Position numbers and translations under genes: made by a program. Below are positions 50,739 through 59,514 of a stretch of DNA of 64,000 bases, in pieces. The stretch is from Phycisphaeraceae bacterium (lineage in GTDB: Bacteria; Planctomycetota; Phycisphaerae; Phycisphaerales; UBA1924): the NCBI GenBank assembly GCA_019636845.1, contig JAHBWV010000001.1, positions 372,001 through 436,000 on the forward strand, given 5' to 3'. Within the stretch, counting starts at the first letter, position 1. Every line of letters starts with the position of its first letter. The notes beneath the pieces are model-generated. The model was not told the DNA's origin and made no database searches. It saw nothing but the letters and a program-made list of their open reading frames with translations.

Positions 50739-51572
50739 TCAGTGCCCGTTGCCGACGCGTGCGTGAGTCTCGTTCCTGCCCGACGGCATGCTCTGCGTCT
50801 GGGTGGACGTTGACCCGGTGGCATGCGGCTTCGATGAGCCGGCGAGCGTCGCTCCATCGCGTGCCTTCGCGATGATCTCCGTTTCATTTGGATGGCCACC
50901 CAGCCACTCCACCGTGCCGCTCTCCAGGTTGTAGACAGCACCGACAATCCGGAGCGTGCCATTCTCCGCGCCACGCGCGATCGTCGGACTCGTGCGAAGC
51001 AGGTCCGAGATCGAGCGCATCACGTTCGCACGAACCGCGAGTCTGACAAGGTCAGCTTCAGAGGCGTCGGGGTGGTTGCGCCTCGTCTCCTCGGCCGCAG
51101 GAACGATCGGGGCGAGGATCGCGCCGATGTTCCCGGGGGCATCGCCTCCGGCAGACGCCGCCTTCACCGCGCCGCACGAAGAATGGCCCAGCACCACCAG
51201 CAGCGACGAGCCGAGATGCTCGACGGCGTACTCGATCGAGCCCGCCTGGAAGGGGCCGCTCGTGTTCCCCGCGACCCGAACCGTGAAGATGTCCCCGATT
51301 CCGCGATCGAAGACAAGCTCCACGGGCACCCGGGAATCGGCACACGAGAGCACGATCGCAAACGGGCTCTGCGATCCGGCGGTCTCTCTCGCCCGCTCCG
51401 TGTCGGCATGGCGATGCTCGCACAGACCGCTGGAGAATCTCACATTGCCCGCCATCAGCATCTCGAGCGCCGCCGCGGGCGTCTGCTTCACCTCAGCAGA
51501 TGGGGGTGCGGCCGAGGCACTGGCGTGAAGGCAGCTCAACGCGGACAGGGCCAGCAACGTGCGACACAGCAT
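50739..51572 (-). CDS. Beta-class carbonic anhydrase, exported
   Basis: ATG 51572 (MLCRTLLALSALSCLHASA) gives a signal peptide, cleaved near residue 22, so the enzyme is periplasmic. The 277-residue protein has zinc ligands Cys77 and Asp79 with Arg81 (LSCADSRVP), then His130 and Cys133 (LGHSSCGAVK). These belong to beta-carbonic anhydrases, which interconvert CO2 and bicarbonate. VGAVYNLESGTVEWL matches the family C-terminal strand. The last 35 residues are a Ser/Thr/His-rich disordered tail. The gene is divergent from the hybrid kinase. Confidence 0.9.
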   Translation of the reverse strand: MLCRTLLALSALSCLHASASAAPPSAEVKQTPAAALEMLMAGNVRFSSGLCEHRHADTERARETAGSQSPFAIVLSCADSRVPVELVFDRGIGDIFTVRVAGNTSGPFQAGSIEYAVEHLGSSLLVVLGHSSCGAVKAASAGGDAPGNIGAILAPIVPAAEETRRNHPDASEADLVRLAVRANVMRSISDLLRTSPTIARGAENGTLRIVGAVYNLESGTVEWLGGHPNETEIIAKARDGATLAGSSKPHATGSTSTQTQSMPSGRNETHARVGNGH

Positions 51573-51831
51573 GGGATACTCCAGGAATTCAGGCCAATGG
51601 GTTTCCAGTAGACGCTCAGACCGCTGGATCTTCGAGTTCGACCACATCCGGGTGTTGGTGCTGGTCCTCCCGTGGTTATGCATGGAAAACGCGACTCCGA
51701 ATCCGATTCTGCTCAAGCCGGGTGCGGGTTTCCACGCAGGGCGCGCGCCATACATCCAACCTGACCAAATATGCAGTCCTCAAACGCCGATCGGACCTTC
51801 ACGCGATGGATGCTCCTCGCGGGAGGCGACG

Positions 51832-53622
51832 ATGCTGGAAACGCCGCAGATCGTTGAACTGATCAGCACCGATGCGTGCGGCGGCGGGGGTGTTGCGCCA
51901 ACCACCGATGCGGTGGGCTTCGTCGCCGGCATCGGCGCGAGTCGCGCAACAGGCAACGCCTTCATCGACTACTTCACAAACGGCGGAACCTACATGCCGC
52001 GCATCGAGTGCATCCAGAATGCCTCGGGCCGCCCCGACTGGCCGTGGATCATCGCGCTGGTTGTGCTCACGGGCGGCGTAATCGCCGCGTACATCCGCAT
52101 CTTCATCTTCTGGCTGAGGGGATACCTCAGCGAGGCACCCGCAGACCGCAACCGCAAGCTCATGGATCTGGCGAACATCTTCCTGTGGTGCGCCATCTGC
52201 GGGTACGCGATGTCGCTCCTGATGTTCGTCTGGCCCGCGTACCGGCTGCTCGCGGTCTTCCTGCTGATCCTCAACATCTGGTGTCTGAGGTTCATCAGAA
52301 ATCTGGGAGACCTGAGCGTCTCCTTCTCCGCCCGGCGCCTCCAGCGGCAGCTCGCAGAGGCGATCGAAGAACGGAACAGAGAGCTGGAACGACAGGTTGT
52401 CGAACGGACCTGCGAGCTCGAACAAGCGCGACAGACGGCCATCGCCGCGAACGAAGCAAAAACCCGCTTTCTCGCGATGATCAGCCATGAGATCCGAACA
52501 CCCATGACGGCGATCCTGGGATTCGCAGAACTTCTAGGGTCTCCGGACGCGTCCCCCGCGCAGCGGACCGAGTGTGTACGGACCATCAATCGACATGGCG
52601 AGCACCTGGTCGCCGTCATCAACGATATCCTCGACCTCTCGAAGCTCGAAGCCGGAAAGATGACGGTCGAGCGCGTCGAGTGCTCGCCCCTCGACTGCGT
52701 CATGGACGTGGTCGGTCTCTACAAGCCCCGCGCCAGAGAGCGGGGCATCACCGTCGATCTCGTGCAGGAAACCGCGCTCCCGGATCGAATCTCCACAGAT
52801 CCCACCCGTCTTCGCCAAGCCATCATCAACCTCGTGTCGAACGCCGTGAAGTTCACCGAGCGGGGCGGCGTCAGCGTCCGCGTCAGCATGGAGCCGGGCG
52901 ACGCTCGGCAACAGCTTGTCGTGCGCGTCACGGACACCGGCATCGGACTCACCCGCGATCAGATTGATCGGCTCTTCGCACCCTTCGTTCAGGCCGACAA
53001 TTCAACGACACGACGCTTCGGAGGCACAGGGCTCGGGCTCTCGATCACGAGGCGCATCGCCGAGCTGCTCGGCGGCGGCGTCGAGGTCGAGAGCAAGCCC
53101 GGCGAGGGCAGCACCTTCACCCTGCGGATCGATCCGGGTGATGTCGCGATGTCCACGCTGGTCGAGCCGGACAGTCCGAGCATGACCGACTCCGGCACGC
53201 CGGACGCCTCCGTGCCGCGCAAGCCAACGCTCAGCGGCCGCATCCTCCTTGCCGACGATGCGCCCGACAACCGCAGACTCTTCGGTCACCATCTGACCAA
53301 GGCCGGTGCCGTTGTGGAGGTCGTTGCCGACGGCCAGGCCGCGCTCGAGCGTGCCATCGACGCGTGGCGCAGGCATCGCGCCTTTGACGCAGTGATCCTC
53401 GACGTCCAGATGCCGGAAATGGACGGGATCGAAGCTGTCAAGCGCCTCAGGGCTTCAGGATATGAGGGGCTGGTCATCGCGCTCAGCGCGGATGCCATGA
53501 CCGAAGCGCGACAGCGAGGCATTGAAGCCGGCTTCGACGAGTATCTCACAAAGCCCATCGCGGGAAGCGTGCTCATCGGCTCGATCAGAGCCATCATGGA
53601 ACGCCGCGGCATCGTGGTATAA
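51832..53622 (+). CDS. Hybrid sensor histidine kinase / response regulator
   Basis: ATG 51832 has GGGAGG five bases upstream. The 596-residue protein has a short extracytoplasmic N-terminus with Cys16 and Cys60, then TM helices at about 72-95, 112-132 and 135-153 and a coiled coil (165-205). The HisKA domain is MISHEIRTPM (His219). The HATPase boxes are NLVSNAVKF, DTGIGL and GGTGLGLSI. A C-terminal receiver has the acidic pair DD (475-476), phospho-acceptor Asp524 (ILDVQMPEMDG) and Lys575 (YLTKPI). No cognate output protein is adjacent, so it probably feeds a phosphorelay encoded elsewhere. The stimulus is unknown. Confidence 0.9.
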   Translation: MLETPQIVELISTDACGGGGVAPTTDAVGFVAGIGASRATGNAFIDYFTNGGTYMPRIECIQNASGRPDWPWIIALVVLTGGVIAAYIRIFIFWLRGYLSEAPADRNRKLMDLANIFLWCAICGYAMSLLMFVWPAYRLLAVFLLILNIWCLRFIRNLGDLSVSFSARRLQRQLAEAIEERNRELERQVVERTCELEQARQTAIAANEAKTRFLAMISHEIRTPMTAILGFAELLGSPDASPAQRTECVRTINRHGEHLVAVINDILDLSKLEAGKMTVERVECSPLDCVMDVVGLYKPRARERGITVDLVQETALPDRISTDPTRLRQAIINLVSNAVKFTERGGVSVRVSMEPGDARQQLVVRVTDTGIGLTRDQIDRLFAPFVQADNSTTRRFGGTGLGLSITRRIAELLGGGVEVESKPGEGSTFTLRIDPGDVAMSTLVEPDSPSMTDSGTPDASVPRKPTLSGRILLADDAPDNRRLFGHHLTKAGAVVEVVADGQAALERAIDAWRRHRAFDAVILDVQMPEMDGIEAVKRLRASGYEGLVIALSADAMTEARQRGIEAGFDEYLTKPIAGSVLIGSIRAIMERRGIVV

Positions 53623-53646
53623 CCCGCCTCGCGTGGTCCACCCCGT

Positions 53647-54288
53647 TCACACCGTCCCATACATACGGTCGCCCGCGTCGCCGAGCCCAGGCAGGATGAA
53701 CCCGCGTTCATTCAGCTGCCGGTCCAACGCGGCCGAATAGATCCGAACATCAGGGTGCGCACTGGCGAGGTGCTGGACGCCTTCCGGTGCCGCGACGAGA
53801 CAGATCATCCGAAGGTCAGTCGCCCCCGCCTCCTTGAGTATCGTCAGTGCCTGGATCGCGCTCCCGCCCGTTGCCAGCATCGGATCCACAAGCACGACAG
53901 GACCCGCGTTCAGATCGTGGGGGAGTTTCCGCAGATACACAACCGGGCGCAGCGTCTGTTCATCGCGGCTCAGCCCCAGGTGCCCGACCCGCGCCTCGGG
54001 CATCATCTCAAGAATCCCCTCGGCCATGCACAGCCCCGCGCGAAGCACGGGCACGACCGTGATCTTCGCGGTGATCCTGCGCGCATCGATCACCTCAAGC
54101 GGCGTCTGCACACGCGCCACGCTCGTCGGAAATGAGCGCGTCACCTCGAACACCATCAGACCCGCGATCTGGTACAGCAACGCGCGGAACGGCCGGTGGC
54201 TCGTCGACACATCACGCAGATACGCCATCTTGTGCTGGATCAGCGGGTGGTCGAAGACGACGAGGTTCGGGTGGGTCTCAGGAGACAA
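53647..54288 (-). CDS. upp: Uracil phosphoribosyltransferase
   Basis: Upp salvages uracil to UMP using PRPP. The start is TTG 54288, giving MSPETHPNLVVFDHPLIQHK, which matches the family N-terminus. The 213-residue protein carries VVPVLRAGLCMAEGI and the PRPP loop VLVDPMLATGGSAIQALTIL, then the uracil-recognition end ERGFILPGLGDAGDRMYGT. It overlaps the end of the upstream hypothetical gene, with the start inside its last codons, so the two are likely coupled. It is convergent with the hybrid kinase gene. Confidence 0.95.
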   Translation of the reverse strand: MSPETHPNLVVFDHPLIQHKMAYLRDVSTSHRPFRALLYQIAGLMVFEVTRSFPTSVARVQTPLEVIDARRITAKITVVPVLRAGLCMAEGILEMMPEARVGHLGLSRDEQTLRPVVYLRKLPHDLNAGPVVLVDPMLATGGSAIQALTILKEAGATDLRMICLVAAPEGVQHLASAHPDVRIYSAALDRQLNERGFILPGLGDAGDRMYGTV

Positions 54289-54298
54289 TGGGTATGTC

Positions 54299-54739
54299 TC
54301 AGCCGCCGGCTTTGGGACGTCCGGACTTTGCCGCTCGGGTCGCGGCCGTCACACGTGAGAGGGGGCCCTTGACCTTCGCCGGGATAATCGGTGCAGGGGG
54401 CTCGATCCCGTCCAGATGCTCGATCAGCTCTTCGATCGACGCGCACGCCAGAGCCGCAGGCACCCGATCGCACGCGAGATCCACCACATCCTGCTTCCCG
54501 CCGAGGAAGAAGAGCTTGACGTTCATCAGCTTCTTGGTCGTCGCGAAATAGTCCGCGATCTCTCGCCCGTGCGAGGGAAGCCGTTCGAGCGAAACGATCA
54601 GGGCCTCGGGGATCGCGGCAAAGTCCAGCTTCGCCTTCGAGTCCGCGTGGATGCGGACAGTGTGCCCGTTCTTCCGAAGCGCCTCCGCAGCGGGAAGCGC
54701 CTCTTCCTCGTGCCAGTGGATGTAGACGATGCTCGCCAT
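54299..54739 (-). CDS. Hypothetical protein with receiver-like fold
   Basis: ATG 54739 (MASIVYIHWHEEEALPAAEA) has GAGG seven bases upstream. The 146-residue cytoplasmic protein looks like an alpha/beta domain: strands IVYIHW, HTVRIHAD, EALIVSLER, VKLFFLGG and PAALACAS alternate with helices in the pattern of CheY-like receivers. However, the phospho-acceptor position reads Ser (VSLERLPSHG), so it would be a pseudo-receiver. The last 30 residues are a basic tail (SRVTAATRAAKSGRPKAGG). It ends 11 bases before the upp start and is probably in its operon. Confidence 0.6.
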   Translation of the reverse strand: MASIVYIHWHEEEALPAAEALRKNGHTVRIHADSKAKLDFAAIPEALIVSLERLPSHGREIADYFATTKKLMNVKLFFLGGKQDVVDLACDRVPAALACASIEELIEHLDGIEPPAPIIPAKVKGPLSRVTAATRAAKSGRPKAGG

Positions 54740-54878
54740 GTCGCACCTCGGGGCCAACATGATAGAGCGTCCATTGCTCAGATTCGACCGAACCGGGCAG
54801 ACAGCATGCAACAGCGGTCGCGCTGAGCGATCGTGGAACCATTCCAAGCAAGGGAGACAGCAGGTAATCAGGCAGAAA

Positions 54879-54949
54879 CTGGGGATCTAGGATTCGAACC
54901 TAGACTAACTGAGCCAGAGTCAGTCGTGCTACCGTTACACCAATCCCCA
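54879..54949 (-). tRNA. tRNA-Gln (anticodon CUG)
   Basis: The minus strand folds as a complete cloverleaf. The acceptor stem is TGGGGAT/ATCCCCA, and the D-arm region contains GGTGTAACGGTAGCAC. The anticodon stem ACTGA/TCAGT surrounds loop CTCTGGC, giving anticodon CTG. The T arm is CTAGG-TTCGAAT-CCTAG. CCA is not encoded. The length of 71 is normal for a tRNA without extended arms, and the U-initial acceptor end suits glutamine tRNA. Confidence 0.95.
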
Positions 54950-55243
54950 ATCCGCGGCACGCCGCGTCGCTGAAGTGTACGCCTCGCACGCTTCGCGGCA
55001 AACCGACGCCAAAGGCCTCCCCGTCCTGCCCCACCTCCCCCCAGTACAGAGCCAGCGTCAGGCGACACCGCGGTCTCCCTCTCGCCCCAACGAATGGCTC
55101 AGTACCCTGCCCTTCGTATGGCGTTGTGGTCCGCGCGGCGTTACACGAAACACCCACTCGCTACCAAGAGCATTGCGCACGCTGGACTTGCGCACGCTGC
55201 TCGCGGGTCCGTGTTTGTTATCGATTCACCCGTTCTCTGCCGC

Positions 55244-55756
55244 TCAACCCTCGCGCTCGACCCGCTCAATCGCCTTGAGCACGTCGGTGCAGATCGGGAA
55301 GAGTCGATCGAGCTGCGTCAGTTTGAAGAGAAACTGGACGTTTCGCTGCGTGTTGACGAGCGCGATTCGTCCACCGGACTTGTGCAACTGCGTGAGCAGC
55401 GACACAAGCGACCCGATCGCCCCCGAGTCCATGTACTCCACGTTCTGCAGGTCGAGCACAAGGTGCCTCGGTCGTGACGCGCCCGTTGGTGTGCCACCAG
55501 GTCCGACAACATCGCCCCGGAAGCGTGCCGCGACCTCTTCAACGAGGCGTTCGGCATCCGGGCCGGACAGCGTCTGAATGACCACAATCGCGATCAGCAC
55601 CTGCCCGAGGGTGTCGTAACGCGCCAACTCGCAGTTCGGGGCAAGGTGGCCGAGATCATCGGCCTTGCGCAGGGCGCGCAGCGTCTCATCGGACAGCACA
55701 GGCGAGTTGTGCATGTCGCGCGACTTGGACTTGGATCTCAGGAACTTGCCAAGCAC
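55244..55756 (-). CDS. STAS-domain anti-sigma factor antagonist-like protein
   Basis: GTG 55756 (MLGKFLRSKSKSRDMHN) is preceded by AAGGAGG seven bases away, a very strong site; upstream in-frame codons are not needed. The 170-residue protein has a basic N-terminal leader and a STAS domain with RHLVLDLQNVEYMDSGAIGS (the Ser of the DSG motif is the usual phosphorylation site), then LTQLHKSGGRIALVN and FKLTQLDRLFPIC. Such proteins act in partner-switching control of sigma factors or other outputs. No anti-sigma kinase or phosphatase gene is adjacent. A short hypothetical gene lies just upstream on the same strand. Confidence 0.8.
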   Translation of the reverse strand: MLGKFLRSKSKSRDMHNSPVLSDETLRALRKADDLGHLAPNCELARYDTLGQVLIAIVVIQTLSGPDAERLVEEVAARFRGDVVGPGGTPTGASRPRHLVLDLQNVEYMDSGAIGSLVSLLTQLHKSGGRIALVNTQRNVQFLFKLTQLDRLFPICTDVLKAIERVEREG

Positions 55757-55818
55757 GTAGACCCCTCCTTCGGATCGCCGCGCATCCAGAACATTCCCCC
55801 CATGCACCGCCGCGTCTC

Positions 55819-56169
55819 TCACGTCCCCCAGCGGCGTGCGCTGTTATCGGGCGAGGTCGGTCGAGTCAGCGGCTTTGCTCTGCCATACCCGCTCTTGGAT
55901 GGCTCGGGCGATGCCGCGGGGCTGGGCGAAGCGATCGTCATCGGGGGCGTCGTCGATGCGCCGATCAGCGTCGAGCCGCTCGTGCCGACGCGCTGCTCCT
56001 GTGCCGCGGACGGAGCAGGAACCACGCTCGAAGCCGGCTGGCCTGCCCCGATCAGCGGCCCATCCGTGTGGGACTTGCCCAGCCGCTTGTCGCGTGCCTC
56101 CTCGATGGAACGGTCCATCCGATTGAGAAGACTCTTGACCTTGTTGAACGCCTGCCCGTCGGTTGCCAT
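55819..56169 (-). CDS. Small hypothetical protein, disordered C-terminus
   Basis: The 116-residue protein starts MATDGQAFNKVKSLLNRMDR. A helical, charged first third (to about residue 35, RDKRLGKSHTDG) is followed by a Pro/Ser/Ala/Thr-rich disordered tail. No family is recognised. It lies 62 bases upstream of the STAS gene on the same strand, and the two may be co-transcribed. The codon bias matches its neighbours. Confidence 0.55.
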   Translation of the reverse strand: MATDGQAFNKVKSLLNRMDRSIEEARDKRLGKSHTDGPLIGAGQPASSVVPAPSAAQEQRVGTSGSTLIGASTTPPMTIASPSPAASPEPSKSGYGRAKPLTRPTSPDNSARRWGT

Positions 56170-56386
56170 GCGGTGTCTCCTGCGTCGAGTCCATCGGCAT
56201 GGTTTGCGGGCCTCTTCGGGTCGCGATCATTCCAGCGTGGGAAGGGTGAGAAGGCGTGCCGATCGTGCGGGCTGGAACGAGAACCGCACGTCCGCATTGG
56301 GGATAAACACCGACCCGGCATGGGTTTGCAAGCCAGGCCCGGTGTCGGTTCTCGTGGCCACGCGTCCCCTTGAATACCATCAGATC

Positions 56387-57151
56387 ATGAAGCGACCAGC
56401 ACCGGGTGGTTCACAGAGGCCCACATCCGACGCGTCCCATCGTGCCTTTGAGGGCATGCGCGGTGCCATCGACGCCCGCGAACTCTTCTGGAACAACGTG
56501 ATCCGGGACATCCTGATGTCCCTCTCTGTCATGAAACTCCAGCACGACGAGGCCATCCGCCTCGCCACGGACGAGGCCGCCGTCCGCGCCCAGACCGCCG
56601 TCGATCAATCCGGAGCGACCATCACAGGCCCGCTCGGCGCGGATGCCGCACGCTCCGTCATCATCGGTGCGGCCGACCACGAGATGGAAAATGAAGAGGC
56701 CGGAGGCGACGAGGCCGACGAGGAGGCCCACATCTCAGCATCCGAAGACCGGATCGAGGCCCAGGCCGAAGAAGAGGGGATCCACCTCTCCGGCATTCCC
56801 CCCTTCGACGGACGCATGGCCGTCATCACCCAACTCGGCGTCCGCATCGCCATCGCCGATGTCTACCCCCTCTTCGCGTGCAGCGTCGGAGAGACCTCGC
56901 TCGAACGTGCCCTCTCTGAAGATGTCCAGTGCTCCGTCTTCCAGATCCGCACGCCCCAGGGAGAGGTCCACACACTGCCGGTCCACGAGATCCGGTCGTT
57001 CCACTCGCTCTCCGAGCAGTTGATGCGCCAGATCGCCGCGGCGTCCTCACGCGAGGACCAGTCCGGCGTCAAGACCACGGTCCCGTTCGGCTTCGGCGCG
57101 TACACATCGCTGGCCAAGTCCGCGACATCCGCTGAAGGACAAGCGGGCTAA
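56387..57151 (+). CDS. Hypothetical cytoplasmic protein, acidic insert
   Basis: ATG 56387 (MKRPAPGGSQRPTSDASHRA) starts a 254-residue frame; the open frame further left overlaps leftward genes and is not coding. A helical N-terminal half (residues about 20-75, FEGMRGAIDARELFWNNVIR) is followed by an acidic stretch (NEEAGGDEADEEAH). The beta-rich C-terminal half begins IPPFDGRMAVITQLGVRIAI and includes FQIRTPQGEVHTLPVHEIRS. No signal peptide, TM segment or known family is seen. It is divergent from the STAS unit and convergent with the PEP-CTERM-like array. Confidence 0.6.
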   Translation: MKRPAPGGSQRPTSDASHRAFEGMRGAIDARELFWNNVIRDILMSLSVMKLQHDEAIRLATDEAAVRAQTAVDQSGATITGPLGADAARSVIIGAADHEMENEEAGGDEADEEAHISASEDRIEAQAEEEGIHLSGIPPFDGRMAVITQLGVRIAIADVYPLFACSVGETSLERALSEDVQCSVFQIRTPQGEVHTLPVHEIRSFHSLSEQLMRQIAAASSREDQSGVKTTVPFGFGAYTSLAKSATSAEGQAG

Positions 57152-57195
57152 CGCCACACGCGGCCCATGCGCGGCGACAGCATCGGTACGCAGGC

Positions 57196-57882
57196 TCAGC
57201 GACGCCGCTGCCGTCCCGCAAGAAGCCCCGCCGCTCCCAGCGTGAGCAAGGACGCCGACCCCGGTACCGCGAATCGCTCCATGAAGACCGGAGCACCGGA
57301 ATCGTCGAACCGGTAGCCGTTCAGTTTCCAGTCGTAGGTGCTCACTCGCTCAATCTGGACATAGCCGAACATGCTCTTGTCTGACTTCGCGTATCCGATC
57401 AAAACGACATCGCCGTCTTCAAAGGTCAGAAGATCAAAGTCACCCTGACTTCCTGACTGACCATATGAGGCCGGCTCCACAATCCCGGAGTCGATCTCGT
57501 ACACGGGATCGAGCCACTGCCGACTCTCGTTGAGCCACGTTCCCTCCTGAAGAAGAGGATTCCCGACACCGAGAAACGACGGCGTTGCGAAGGGGGTTGG
57601 CGGGAAGAACGGCAGTAGATTACCAGTAATGAGTCCGATTGGCGCGCCTCCAAGCTCACGAAAGCTCAGCCGCATCGTGTTCTCGCGTTCCTGCCCGATC
57701 CCGCCGGGTGGAGTAAACGCGGTCACAACCAACTCCGTCGGATTGAACAAGTCGAAGACCAGGTCATTGTTGGTGATGATCCGCTGCTCCGGATCGAGGA
57801 CGGTGTGAACGTCGGACATCGCGGTTCCTCCGATCAGCGTGAGTGCGACGAGGGCGAGTGTTCTCTTGGGTGCATTTCGCAT
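57196..57882 (-). CDS. PEP-CTERM-like secreted protein, array copy 1
   Basis: ATG 57882 (MRNAPKRTLALVALTLIGG) with GGAG eight bases upstream gives 228 residues. A signal peptide ends near GTAMS-DVHT (residue 20). The body is beta-rich and carries family landmarks TVLDPEQRIIT, LFNPTELV, FFPPTPFATPS, GYAKSDKSMFGYVQIERV and YDWKLNGYRFDDSGAP. The tail runs AVPGSASLLTLGAAGLLAG and ends in QRRR, a PEP-CTERM-type hydrophobic anchor. Copies 1, 2 and 3 are all exactly 228 residues and repeat about every 773 bases. Copy 1 shares two fully identical DNA blocks with copy 3 and another with copy 2. Function is unknown. Confidence 0.8.
   Translation of the reverse strand: MRNAPKRTLALVALTLIGGTAMSDVHTVLDPEQRIITNNDLVFDLFNPTELVVTAFTPPGGIGQERENTMRLSFRELGGAPIGLITGNLLPFFPPTPFATPSFLGVGNPLLQEGTWLNESRQWLDPVYEIDSGIVEPASYGQSGSQGDFDLLTFEDGDVVLIGYAKSDKSMFGYVQIERVSTYDWKLNGYRFDDSGAPVFMERFAVPGSASLLTLGAAGLLAGRQRRR
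57251..57447. repeat. 197-bp block identical to 58798-58994
   Basis: Reading base by base, this 3' block of copy 1 is identical to the corresponding block of copy 3 although the adjoining 223 bases differ at dozens of positions. A second identical block of 173 bases (57671-57843 and 59218-59390) covers the 5' part. A third of 117 bases (57788-57904 and 58561-58677) links copies 1 and 2. Confidence 0.85.
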
Positions 57883-57968
57883 CGGCTTTCTCCTTCCACC
57901 ACGAGCGCGCTGCATGGGCAGCGAACCTCGACCAGCATCGCGCTGGGCGGGGTTCGGTGTCCGCATAC

Positions 57969-58655
57969 TCACCGACGACGCATCTGTCCCGCGAGAAGTC
58001 CGGCGGCACCGACCGCCAAAAGAGAACCGGCCCCCGGCACCACGAGCGGTTCAATGAACAGCGGTGCGCCCGAGTCATCAAAGCGATAGCCGATCAGTTT
58101 CCAGTCATACGTCGTGACGCGCTGCATTTGCACGTAGCCAAACATACTCTTATCTGATTTTGCGTACCCAACATAAGCCATCTGGCCATCAGAAAAGGAC
58201 CGAAGATCAAAGTCTCCCTGGTCTCCGAGCTGCCCCAGTGATGCTGGTGCGACAACGCCGGATTCGGGGTCATAGTCTGGATCAACCCAGATCCGATTCG
58301 CATCGAGCCATGTATCATTCTGGAGCAGTGCGTCGACGCCACCAAGCAGTGAGGGCGATGCGAATGGTGTGGGAGGAAAGGGGATCAGAATGTTGGCTTG
58401 TATGAGCGCGGTGGGTGCTCCGGCAAACTCGCGAAACGAGAATCGAAGCGAGTTCTCGCTCTGTGTACTTGGCCCCCCACCCGGTACATAGGTCGTGAAC
58501 ACGAGCTCCGTCGGGTTGAAGACATCGAACATGAACTCGTTGCGCGTGATGATCCGCTGTTCCGGATCGAGGACGGTGTGAACGTCGGACATCGCGGTTC
58601 CTCCGATCAGCGTGAGTGCGACGAGGGCGAGTGTTCTCTTGGGTGCATTTCGCAT
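57969..58655 (-). CDS. PEP-CTERM-like secreted protein, array copy 2
   Basis: ATG 58655 gives 228 residues with the same signal peptide as copy 1, from an identical DNA block. The mature part is more diverged: VFNPTELVFTTYVPGGGP, IPFPPTPFASPSLLGGVD, VDPDYDPESGVVAPAS, GYAKSDKSMFGYVQMQRV and YDWKLIGYRFDDSGAP. The tail ends VVPGAGSLLAVGAAGLLAG with MRRR. The 86-base spacer to the next gene repeats between copies. It may be a diversified surface paralog whose N-terminal and flanking DNA is homogenised with its neighbours. Confidence 0.8.
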   Translation of the reverse strand: MRNAPKRTLALVALTLIGGTAMSDVHTVLDPEQRIITRNEFMFDVFNPTELVFTTYVPGGGPSTQSENSLRFSFREFAGAPTALIQANILIPFPPTPFASPSLLGGVDALLQNDTWLDANRIWVDPDYDPESGVVAPASLGQLGDQGDFDLRSFSDGQMAYVGYAKSDKSMFGYVQMQRVTTYDWKLIGYRFDDSGAPLFIEPLVVPGAGSLLAVGAAGLLAGQMRRR

Positions 58656-58742
58656 CGGCTTTCTCCTTCCACCACGAACGCGCTGCACAGGCAGCGAACC
58701 TCGGACAGGGTCGCCACTGGACGGGGTTCGATGTCCGAGCTC

Positions 58743-59429
58743 TCAGTGACGCCGCTGCCGTCCCATCAATATTCCGACGGCACCCAATGAGAGCAGCGAC
58801 GCCGACCCCGGTACCGCGAATCGCTCCATGAAGACCGGAGCACCGGAATCGTCGAACCGGTAGCCGTTCAGTTTCCAGTCGTAGGTGCTCACTCGCTCAA
58901 TCTGGACATAGCCGAACATGCTCTTGTCTGACTTCGCGTATCCGATCAAAACGACATCGCCGTCTTCAAAGGTCAGAAGATCAAAGTCACCCTGCGATCC
59001 AGCTTGGACATACGAAGCCGGCTCTACAATGCCCGAGTCGATCTCGTACACGGGATCGAGCCACGGCCGACTCTCGTCAAGCCATGTTCCTTCTTGAAGC
59101 AGCGGGTTGCCAACTCCCAGCAGAGACGGAGTAGCGAATGGCGTTGGAGGGAAGAAGGGGAGTAGGTTACCAGTGATCAATCCCCTCGGAGCGCCGCTGA
59201 GTTCACTGAAGCTCAACCGCATCGTGTTCTCGCGTTCCTGCCCGATCCCGCCGGGTGGAGTAAACGCGGTCACAACCAACTCCGTCGGATTGAACAAGTC
59301 GAAGACCAGGTCATTGTTGGTGATGATCCGCTGCTCCGGATCGAGGACGGTGTGAACGTCGGACATCGCGGTTCCTCCGATCAGCGTGAGAACGACACTC
59401 ATGACGGTACTTCTGAGGACGGGTTGCAT
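58743..59429 (-). CDS. PEP-CTERM-like secreted protein, array copy 3
   Basis: ATG 59429 (MQPVLRSTVMSVVLTLIGG) with GGAAGGAG upstream gives 228 residues. The signal-peptide start differs from copies 1 and 2, but from GTAMSDVHTV onward it is nearly the same protein as copy 1, with identical 5' and 3' DNA blocks around a synonymously diverged middle. The tail is AVPGSASLLSLGAVGILMG ending QRRH. The divergence pattern indicates gene conversion rather than a recent whole-gene duplication. Confidence 0.8.
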   Translation of the reverse strand: MQPVLRSTVMSVVLTLIGGTAMSDVHTVLDPEQRIITNNDLVFDLFNPTELVVTAFTPPGGIGQERENTMRLSFSELSGAPRGLITGNLLPFFPPTPFATPSLLGVGNPLLQEGTWLDESRPWLDPVYEIDSGIVEPASYVQAGSQGDFDLLTFEDGDVVLIGYAKSDKSMFGYVQIERVSTYDWKLNGYRFDDSGAPVFMERFAVPGSASLLSLGAVGILMGRQRRH

Positions 59430-59514
59430 CGTCTTTCTCCTTCCACCAAGAGCGAGTTGCAGGCAGGGAACCTCGGCCAGGGTCGCCACTGGACGGGGTT
59501 CGATGTCCGAGCTC

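Noticed and set aside
54868-55068. 66-codon leftward frame across the tRNA gene
   Set aside because: Its end is simply the translated tRNA-Gln (the common CNGSTTDSGSVSL artefact).
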